Source: Nocardioides faecalis (lineage in GTDB: Bacteria; Actinomycetota; Actinomycetes; Propionibacteriales; Nocardioidaceae). Taken from it: a stretch of DNA of 64,000 nt. A program made the translations under genes and the position numbers. Position 1 is the first letter of the stretch. The number at the start of each line of letters is the position of its first letter. The notes beneath the pieces are model-generated. The model did no database searches, had not been told where the DNA came from, and saw nothing but the letters and a program-made list of their open reading frames with translations. Shown here in pieces: positions 56,295 through 64,000 of the stretch. Location of the stretch: contig NZ_CP074406.1 of NCBI RefSeq assembly GCF_018388425.1, positions 2,418,001 to 2,482,000 on the forward strand, written 5' to 3'.

Positions 56295-57932
56295 TCAGCC
56301 CCGCTTCTGCTTGACGATCTGCTCCTGCTCGAGCTCGTCGTCGGCCAGCGCCTCGGCAGCAGCCTCGCTGCCGACCTTGATGCTGCCGCCCTCGGAGGTC
56401 TCGAACTGGTCCAGGAAGGAGTCGTACGCCGAGGCGAGGTCGTCCTCGACCTCGAACTTCTGGCTCTCACGGATCGAGGCCAGCAGGCCCGACTGCGAGC
56501 GGCGCAGGTAGTCGAGGAACTCGCTCTCGAAGCGGAGCACGTCCTCGGTGGGCACCTTGTCCAGGCGGCCCGAGGTGCCCAGCCACAGGGAGACGGCCAT
56601 CTCCTCGAGCGGGTACGGGGAGTAGGCGGGCTGCTTGAGCAGCGCCATCAGCCGCTGGCCGCGGGCCAGCTGCTGCTTCGACGCGGCGTCGAGGTCGGAG
56701 GCGAACATCGCGAAGGCCTCCATGGCGCGGAACTGCGCCAGGTCGACCTTCAGCGAGCCGGTGACGGCCTTCATCGCCTTGGTCATCGCCGCACCACCCA
56801 CGCGGGAGACGGAGATACCCACGTCGATCGCGGGACGCTGGTTCGCCGCGAACAGGTCCGACTGCAAGAAGATCTGGCCGTCGGTGATCGAGATGACGTT
56901 GGTCGGGATGAACGCCGAGACGTCGTTGGCCTTGGTCTCGATGATCGGCAGGCCGGTCATCGAGCCCGCGCCGAGCTCGTCGGAGAGCTTCGCGCAACGC
57001 TCGAGCAGGCGCGAGTGCAGGTAGAAGACGTCACCCGGGTAGGCCTCGCGGCCCGGCGGACGGCGCAGCAGCAGCGACACGGCGCGGTAGGCCTCGGCCT
57101 GCTTGGTCAGGTCGTCGAACACGATGAGGACGTGCTTGCCGTCGTACATCCAGTGCTGGCCGATGGCCGAGCCGGTGTACGGCGCGAGGTACTTGAAGCC
57201 CGCGCTGTCGGAGGCGGGGGCGGCCACGATGGTGGTGTACTCCAGCGCGCCGGCCGCCTCGAGGGCACCACGCACCGAGGCGATGGTCGAGCCCTTCTGG
57301 CCGATGGCGACGTAGATGCAGCGGACCTGCTTCGAGGGGTCGCCCGACTCCCAGTTCTGCTTCTGGTTGATGATCGTGTCGATCGCGACCGTGGTCTTGC
57401 CGGTGGCGCGGTCCCCGATGATCAGCTGGCGCTGGCCGCGGCCGATCGGGGTCATCGCGTCGATCGCCTTGATGCCGGTGGCGAGCGGCTCGTGCACCGA
57501 CTTGCGGGCCATGACGCCGGGAGCCTGCAGCTCGAGGGCGCGGCGGCCCTCGGTGGCGATCTCGCCCAGGCCGTCGATCGGCTTGCCGAGCGGGTCGACC
57601 ACGCGGCCGAGGTAGCCCTCGCCCACCGGCACGGAGAGGATCTCCCCGGTGCGGCGGACCGTCTGGCCCTCCTCGATCTTGTCGAAGTCACCGAGGATGA
57701 CGACACCGATCTCGCGGTCCTCGAGGTTCAGCGCGAGGCCGAGCGTGCCGTCCTCGAACTCGAGCAGCTCGTTGGCCATGGCCGAGGGCAGACCGGTGAC
57801 CCGGGCGATGCCGTCGCCGGCGGAGGCGACGGCGCCGACCTCCTCCTTGCTGGCGGCGCTGGGCTCGTAGTCCGAGACGTACTTGGCGAGGGCGTCACGG
57901 ATCTCGTCCGGACGGATGGAGAGTTCCGTCAT
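56295..57932 (-). CDS. atpA: ATP synthase alpha subunit
   Basis: 545 residues. Non-catalytic nucleotide-binding subunit with [15 protein letters not shown] (about 172), [16 protein letters not shown] [41 protein letters not shown] and the [17 protein letters not shown] arginine-finger region. Tail [21 protein letters not shown] is longer than in E. coli, as in mycobacterial alpha subunits, where such an extension suppresses ATP hydrolysis (known for mycobacteria, inferred here). Confidence 0.98.
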   Translation of the reverse strand: MTELSIRPDEIRDALAKYVSDYEPSAASKEEVGAVASAGDGIARVTGLPSAMANELLEFEDGTLGLALNLEDREIGVVILGDFDKIEEGQTVRRTGEILSVPVGEGYLGRVVDPLGKPIDGLGEIATEGRRALELQAPGVMARKSVHEPLATGIKAIDAMTPIGRGQRQLIIGDRATGKTTVAIDTIINQKQNWESGDPSKQVRCIYVAIGQKGSTIASVRGALEAAGALEYTTIVAAPASDSAGFKYLAPYTGSAIGQHWMYDGKHVLIVFDDLTKQAEAYRAVSLLLRRPPGREAYPGDVFYLHSRLLERCAKLSDELGAGSMTGLPIIETKANDVSAFIPTNVISITDGQIFLQSDLFAANQRPAIDVGISVSRVGGAAMTKAMKAVTGSLKVDLAQFRAMEAFAMFASDLDAASKQQLARGQRLMALLKQPAYSPYPLEEMAVSLWLGTSGRLDKVPTEDVLRFESEFLDYLRRSQSGLLASIRESQKFEVEDDLASAYDSFLDQFETSEGGSIKVGSEAAAEALADDELEQEQIVKQKRG

Positions 57933-57993
57933 CTCTGGTGCCTTCTCTCTTCTTTGCTGCGTGGAAGTCTGGGGATGCGTTCCGGCGGGCGGG

Positions 57994-58799
57994 TCAGCCG
58001 GCGATCTTGCGGCGGGCGTCGTCCAGGCGGCTGGACACGGTGCCGTCGATGACGTCGTGACCGATCTCGACCCGGATGCCGCCGATGACGGCCGGGTCGA
58101 CGACGACGTTCAGGTGCACCGAACGGCCGTACTGCCGGCTGAGCGCGGTGTTGAGGCGCTGCTGCGCCCGCTCGTCGAGCGGGCGGGCCACGTGCACCGT
58201 CGCGACGCTCTCGCCGTGCACGTCGGCCGCAGTGCGCTCATAGGCCTCCAGCGCGGCGGTGACCGTGCGGTAGGAGCCCGAGAGCGACTGGCGCACCAGC
58301 TGCACGGTGGCGGGAAGGACCTTGCCACCGAGCAGCGTGTCCAGCAACGCCGACTTGTCGGCGGCGCTGCGGGCCGGGTCGGACAGCGCGTTGCGCAGGT
58401 CGCTGTTCTGCTTCACCAGCTGGCGAACGCCGAACAGCTCGTCCACCAGGGTCTCCGCCTGCGCGCCGACCGAGCGCACTGCCGCCACCACCCCGAGCTG
58501 CTCGAGGGCGTCGGGCAGGTCGCGGCTCCGCGTCCACCGCGCCGCGACGGCGGCGCTCAGCAGCTCGGCCGCAGCCGGGTCCACCTTGCCCGCGAACACG
58601 TCGCCGACGAGGCCGGCACGCGCCGGGGCCGCCACCGACTGGTCGGTGACGAAACGGCGCAGCGCGCCCTCGGAGCGCAGGGTCCGCGCTGCGGCGAAGA
58701 GGTCGTCGGCCACCTTCGCCGCAGAGGCCTCGGCCACCCCACCGAGCTTGTCGGTGAGGGCGGCCATGGCCTCGGCCGAGGCGGCGCGGAAGGACACCA

Positions 58800-58800
<1 letters not shown>
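57994..58800 (-). CDS. atpH: ATP synthase delta subunit
   Basis: 268 residues, about 90 longer than E. coli delta. The conserved C-terminal part ([64 protein letters not shown]) attaches F1 to the peripheral stalk. Unlike mycobacteria, it is not fused to a b subunit, because a separate atpF overlaps its start by one base (TGATG). Confidence 0.95.
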
Positions 58801-59363
<563 letters not shown>

Positions 59364-59412
59364 CTATCTGGGTCGAGCGTGCGGTCGGTGGTTCGTCGTC
59401 GGACGACGAACG

Positions 59413-60511
<1,099 letters not shown>

Positions 60512-60527
60512 CAGGTCTCCTCTGCGT

Positions 60528-60755
60528 TCACTGCTCGTCTGACTTCGTGCTGTCCGGCGGATCGGGGCGAAACCGCGCGGCTGTCATGTAGATCCCCAGC
60601 GCGGCACCCACGAGGATGCCGACCGCCACGAGGAACCGGGTGTCCAGCCACCGATCCGCAAGCCAGCCGAGCAACCCGTAGAAAGCGACCCCGGCTGTGA
60701 TGTAGCCGAACGCGTGCCACGGATCGCCCTTGGGTCTCTCCTCGGGCTGACTCAT
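60528..60755 (-). CDS. AtpZ/AtpI-type small membrane protein
   Basis: 75 residues from ATG 60755. Two helices, FGYITAGVAFYGLLGWLADRWL and FLVAVGILVGAALGIYMTAARF, with a polar tail DPPDSTKSDEQ: the AtpZ (ATPase gene 1) pattern, probably helping c-ring assembly or ion supply. Start 30 bases after the upstream gene's stop and 16 bases before atpB. Confidence 0.88.
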   Translation of the reverse strand: MSQPEERPKGDPWHAFGYITAGVAFYGLLGWLADRWLDTRFLVAVGILVGAALGIYMTAARFRPDPPDSTKSDEQ

Positions 60756-60785
60756 TGCGCCCCGGACAATAGCAGTCACCCCGGG

Positions 60786-61220
60786 TCACCGCGCATCCAC
60801 CTCCGACGTTGTGTCGTAGATCGGGATGCGGGCCGTCGTCGCCAGCCGGAGCTGGACGGCGGTCCACACCAGCGCGCCCAGGATGATGGCGCCGCCGAGC
60901 CAGCCCCGGTCGACCTCGGAGTCGAGCAGGCCGGAGCGGTTCAAGGCGACGAAGGCGAGCCCCATCACCACCACCTGCAGGGTGTAGGTGAGCATCGCGA
61001 ACAGCAGGGACGCCGCCGGCAGCAGCCGGGCTACGGCGTCCACGGCGAAGGCACCGAACGCGAAGACGGCGATCGCGAGCACGCCACCGACAGCGGCACC
61101 GGCGGCGGCAGACGCCCCGGAGACGAGCGCGGCCAAGATCACCAGCGCCGCCCCGGCCACGCCGGCAGCAAGCGCCGCCCGTGCGAGAACACCTGGCAGG
61201 CGGGTCTCGGTCGTCTTCAT
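60786..61220 (-). CDS. ATP synthase I-like membrane protein
   Basis: 144 residues from ATG 61220, four helices (GVLARAALAAGVAGAALVILAALVSG; GAAVGGVLAIAVFAFGAFAVDAVARL; ASLLFAMLTYTLQVVVMGLAFVALN; RGWLGGAIILGALVWTAVQL). Its place as first gene of the atp operon and the helix layout suggest the AtpI/UncI family, which aids c-ring assembly. Sequence identity to UncI is not obvious by eye. Confidence 0.7.
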   Translation of the reverse strand: MKTTETRLPGVLARAALAAGVAGAALVILAALVSGASAAAGAAVGGVLAIAVFAFGAFAVDAVARLLPAASLLFAMLTYTLQVVVMGLAFVALNRSGLLDSEVDRGWLGGAIILGALVWTAVQLRLATTARIPIYDTTSEVDAR

Positions 61221-61281
61221 CGGCGGCCGTTCTGGATCGCGGTTCTGGCGGCTCCCCGAGGGGGCCGTCGGGACTTCGTGA

Positions 61282-61287
61282 AAGTTA
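61282..61287 (-). promoter_or_regulatory. Likely -10 element of the atp operon promoter
   Basis: Minus-strand TAACTT in an AT-rich patch (TTGTGATAACTTTCAC) immediately after the wecA stop, about 61 bases before the first atp gene. No other such patch exists in the 67-base gap. Confidence 0.45.
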
Positions 61288-62520
61288 TCACAAGGGGTCT
61301 CGGACGCCGACGCCCGGGGGTCCGGCGGCGTCCGGCTCCGGCTCCGGCTCGATCTCGATCTCGGGGTCCGTGGTCTCCAGCGCCGTGTCGATGGCGCTCT
61401 CCAACGCCCCGGCCCTCACCTTCGGCAGCGCGAACGTGAGCGCGACGGTGACGAGCAGCCCCGTCCCGATGCCCAGCCACACGACGACGCCGGTGAAGAC
61501 GCTGGCCACCACGACGCCGTAGGCGATCAGCCCGGCCCACAGCCACATGATCACCACCGCGCGGCGGTGCGAGTGCCCGATCTCCAGCAGCCGGTGGTGC
61601 AGGTGCTGCTTGTCGGGGGCGAACGGCGAGCGACCGGCCCGGGTGCGGCGGACCACGGCGAGGACGAGGTCTGCCAGCGGCACGATGAGGATCAGGATCG
61701 GCAGCACCACGGGCAGCAGCACCGGCATCAGGCTGGCCCGGGTGCCGTCGGCACCCTGGGTCAGGTCACCGGGGGCGAACTGGGTCGTGATGGTGATCGC
61801 GGTGGCGGACAGCACCATCCCGATCAGCATCGAGCCCGAGTCGCCCATGAACAGCCGCGCCGGGTGGAAGTTGTGCACCAGGAACCCCACGCACGCACCG
61901 GCCAGCGCCGCGGACAGCAGCGCGCCGGTGGTGGCCCGGCTGACGTCGTTGAGGAACGACAGGGAGTAGCAGAACAGGAAGAACGCCGACGCGCTGATCC
62001 CGATCACGCCCGCGGCCAACCCGTCGAGGCCGTCGATGAAGTTGACCGCGTTCACGGTCGCGACCACCACGAACGCCGTCAGCAGCGCGCCCTGGGCGGT
62101 GTCGAGGGAGAACACCTCGCCGGTCGACTTGTAGAAGTAGCGGAACTGGATCCCCGAGTAGACCAGCACCCCGACCGCGAGCAGCTGCCCGCCGAACTTG
62201 GTCAGCGCGTCCAGGTCGAAGATGTCGTCCAGCACACCCACCACGCAGACCAGGGCGCCGGCGACGAGCACGGCCAGCGCGTCGTCGTACACGAAGGGGC
62301 TGGCGGTGCTCAGGAAGGGCAGCTCGCGGGCGACGACGTAGGCGGCGAACAGGCCGCCCAGCATGGCCACCCCACCCATGTACGGGATGGGTGTGGCGTG
62401 GACGTCACGATCACGGACCTTCGCCACCGCCCCGGTCCGCACCGCCAGCTCGCGCGCCAGCACGGTCAGCAGGTAGGTGACCGTCGCTGCGACGAGGAAG
62501 ACGACGAGGTACTCACGCAT
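61288..62520 (-). CDS. wecA: Undecaprenyl/decaprenyl-phosphate GlcNAc-1-phosphate transferase (WecA-like)
   Basis: 410 residues, about 11 membrane helices. MraY/WecA superfamily motifs: HATPIPYMGGVAML (about 42-55), GVLDDIFDLDALTKFGGQ, NAVNFIDGLDGLAAGV, FHPARLFMGDSGSMLIG and the loop APDKQHLHHRLLEIGHSHRRAV. It starts cell-wall glycan linker or arabinogalactan-type synthesis by adding GlcNAc-1-P to a polyprenyl phosphate. The C-terminal tail is acidic (EIEIEPEPEPD). Overlaps the tsaC end by 8 bases. Confidence 0.95.
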   Translation of the reverse strand: MREYLVVFLVAATVTYLLTVLARELAVRTGAVAKVRDRDVHATPIPYMGGVAMLGGLFAAYVVARELPFLSTASPFVYDDALAVLVAGALVCVVGVLDDIFDLDALTKFGGQLLAVGVLVYSGIQFRYFYKSTGEVFSLDTAQGALLTAFVVVATVNAVNFIDGLDGLAAGVIGISASAFFLFCYSLSFLNDVSRATTGALLSAALAGACVGFLVHNFHPARLFMGDSGSMLIGMVLSATAITITTQFAPGDLTQGADGTRASLMPVLLPVVLPILILIVPLADLVLAVVRRTRAGRSPFAPDKQHLHHRLLEIGHSHRRAVVIMWLWAGLIAYGVVVASVFTGVVVWLGIGTGLLVTVALTFALPKVRAGALESAIDTALETTDPEIEIEPEPEPDAAGPPGVGVRDPL

Positions 62521-63217
62521 CGCTCGGACGCGCCTCCTCGACGGACTCGGCTCCGGTGTCGACGGTGAGGCCCAGCTCGGCGAGGGCCGCGTCGAGCTCG
62601 GCGACGCTGATCGCTCCGTCGCGCAGCAGGCGTGGGCGCTCGCCGGTCGCGTCGACGATGGTGGAGGCCACCCCGCCCGGCGCCGGGCCGCCGTCGACGA
62701 CGACCGCGACCGACTCCCCCAGCATCTGCATCGCCTCGTCGGCATCGAGCGCCGCCGGCCGGCCGGTCAGGTTGGCCGAGCTGACCGCGAGCGGACCGGT
62801 GCGGTCCAGCAGTGCCCGCGCCACCTCGTGGTCGGGCATCCGGACCGCGACGGTGCCGCGGGTCTCCCCCAGGTCCCACTGCAGGGACGGCTGCTGGTGA
62901 CAGACCAGGGTCAGGGCGCCCGGCCAGAAGCGCTCCACGAGCACCGGCACGTAGACCGGGACCCGGGTCGCCAGGGCGTCCAGGGTGCCGGCGGTGCCCA
63001 CGAGGACCGGCGGCGGCATCTCGCGGCCCCGGCCCTTGGCCGCGAGCAGGCGCTGCACGGCGGCCGCGTCGAAGGCGTCGGCGCCGACGCCGTACACGGT
63101 GTCGGTGGGCAGGACCACGAGCCGGCCGCGGCGCACGGCCGTCGCGGCGGCGTCGATCGCCGCCTCGCGCTGCTCGTCGGACTGGGTGGGGAACCGCTCG
63201 GCGCTCACGGCGACCAT
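62513..63217 (-). CDS. tsaC: L-threonylcarbamoyladenylate synthase (Sua5/YrdC/TsaC)
   Basis: 234 residues from ATG 63217; GTG 63208 (with GAGGAT 7 bases upstream) is an alternative. Family motifs: VVLPTDTVYGVGADAF (about 34-49), KGRGREMPPPVLV, FWPGALTLV, VAVRMPDHEVA and LAVSSANLTGRPA. It makes threonylcarbamoyl-AMP for t6A37 of tRNAs. The tail past residue 200 is variable. It lies between prmC and wecA, the usual actinobacterial order prfA-prmC-tsaC-wecA-atp. Confidence 0.95.
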   Translation of the reverse strand: MVAVSAERFPTQSDEQREAAIDAAATAVRRGRLVVLPTDTVYGVGADAFDAAAVQRLLAAKGRGREMPPPVLVGTAGTLDALATRVPVYVPVLVERFWPGALTLVCHQQPSLQWDLGETRGTVAVRMPDHEVARALLDRTGPLAVSSANLTGRPAALDADEAMQMLGESVAVVVDGGPAPGGVASTIVDATGERPRLLRDGAISVAELDAALAELGLTVDTGAESVEEARPSDA

Positions 63218-63278
63218 CCTCGCACCGCCGCGCCACGGATCCCCCTCGGCGTCGCCGTGGCGCCGACCACCGTCGCGC

Positions 63279-64000
63279 TCATCGGGGCCGGCGGGCGGTC
63301 AGGTAGCGCGGCCGGCCGGCGAGGTCGCGGTGGTCGCGGACCTCCTCCCAGCGCCCCGCCTCGGTGAACACCGCCGGTGCGGACTCGCCCTGAGCATCGG
63401 CGTGCTCGATGCCCACCACCCCGCCGGGACGCAGCAGCCGGGCCGCCCGCCGCTCGATCTCACGGATCGCGTCCAGCCCGTCGGCGCCGGAGAACAGGGC
63501 CAGGTGCGGGTCGTGGTCACGCGCCTCGAGGGCCACCGACTCCCAGGCCTCCAACGGCACGTACGGCGGATTGCTGACCAGCACGTCGACCGTGCCGAGC
63601 AGGTCGTCGAAGGCGGTGGCCAGGTCGCCGTGGCGCAGGTCGACCTCGGTGTCGGCGAGGTTGCGCTCCGCCCAGGCGTGCGCCGGGGCGTCGAGCTCGA
63701 CGGCGTGGATGCTCGCCTGCGGCACCTCGTCGGCGAGGCTGCGGGCGATCACCCCGGACCCGGTGCACAGGTCGACCACCGTCGGGGTGCGGCCGGTCGC
63801 CAGCACGGCTCGCGCCGCGTCCACGGCCCAGCCGGCGAGCAGCTCGGTCTCGGGCCTGGGCACGAACACGCCGGGGCCGACCGCCACCGAGACGTGACGG
63901 AACCAGGCGCGACCGATCAGGTGCTGCAGCGGCTCGCGCTGCGCCCGGCGCTGCACCAGGGCCTTGAAGGAGGCCACCTGGTCGGCACCGACCTCGCCGA
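63279..64000 (-). CDS. prmC: Peptide chain release factor N5-glutamine methyltransferase PrmC, N-terminus beyond window
   Basis: 240 codons visible, open to the window end. SAM-binding VVDLCTGSGVIARSLA, catalytic VLVSNPPYVPLEAW (NPPY), and upstream REPLQHLIGRAWFRHVSVAVGPGVFVPRPETELL, all diagnostic of PrmC/HemK. It methylates the GGQ glutamine of release factors. About 40-60 N-terminal residues are missing. An internal GTG at 63977 is not the true start. Confidence 0.95.
   Translation of the reverse strand, partial: GEVGADQVASFKALVQRRAQREPLQHLIGRAWFRHVSVAVGPGVFVPRPETELLAGWAVDAARAVLATGRTPTVVDLCTGSGVIARSLADEVPQASIHAVELDAPAHAWAERNLADTEVDLRHGDLATAFDDLLGTVDVLVSNPPYVPLEAWESVALEARDHDPHLALFSGADGLDAIREIERRAARLLRPGGVVGIEHADAQGESAPAVFTEAGRWEEVRDHRDLAGRPRYLTARRPR

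Overview
The window is a high-GC actinobacterial chromosome segment, most like Nocardioides and relatives (Nocardioidaceae). This rests on gene order and on protein features: ylxR-nusA-rimP, pnp-rpsO, atp-DUF2550, NucS, DUF4439, DUF3043 and a PduO-type cobalamin adenosyltransferase. About 67 protein genes are packed with small gaps or 1-8 base overlaps. I see no rRNA, tRNA, CRISPR array, insertion sequence or prophage. The longest gene-free stretch is about 290 bases (23347-23638).

Layout. 1-7461: glycerate kinase (cut by the window edge), nadA, DUF3043 membrane protein, EthD-like protein, aldo/keto reductase, GNAT, azlCD, dapB, small methyltransferase. 7514-13294 (minus): BCCT transporter, M16 peptidase, pnp, rpsO. 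13443-22283 (minus): small membrane protein, multi-spanning membrane protein, ribF, truB, rbfA, infB, ylxR, nusA, rimP, which is the translation/ribosome-maturation block. 22351-30065: DUF4439 lipoprotein, proS, GNAT, ispG, site-2 protease, dxr (MEP pathway). 30178-32973: meaB, thiolase and the divergent methylmalonyl/ethylmalonyl-CoA epimerase. 33045-35801: pxpABC 5-oxoprolinase and a small membrane protein. 35982-39935: crotonyl-CoA carboxylase/reductase, DivIVA-like coiled coil, AI-2E family permease. 39987-46380: EamA permease and divergent CGNR regulator, hydrolase, 3-hydroxyacyl-CoA dehydrogenase, nucS, DUF952 fusion, ferritin, Cys-rich small protein, ArsC-like. 46463-52956: ethylmalonyl-CoA mutase, STAS protein, cobalamin adenosyltransferase, SNF2 helicase. 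53013-61220 (minus): the complete F-type ATP synthase operon. 61288-64000 (minus): wecA, tsaC and prmC (cut by the window edge).

The main discovery-type signal is regulatory. Four loci scattered over 16 kb carry the same 14-bp inverted repeat (consensus YTACTYNNSGGTAR) at or next to the predicted promoter: thiolase-meaB (shared intergenic with the epimerase), crotonyl-CoA carboxylase/reductase, 3-hydroxyacyl-CoA dehydrogenase-hydrolase, and ethylmalonyl-CoA mutase. Together these genes encode most of the upper ethylmalonyl-CoA pathway (acetyl-CoA to methylsuccinyl-CoA), so the motif probably marks a repressor regulon whose regulator is not encoded in this window.

Other signals are: an IdeR/DtxR-like iron box abutting a Crp-like site ahead of a Cys-rich small protein plus ferritin; a two-promoter operator between the EamA permease and its CGNR regulator; an orphan ArgR-like palindrome in the largest gap; and a repeated leaderless-promoter signature (TANNNT, 6-7 bases, start codon) that helps fix many gene starts. 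All calls come from reading the sequence; no database search was run.
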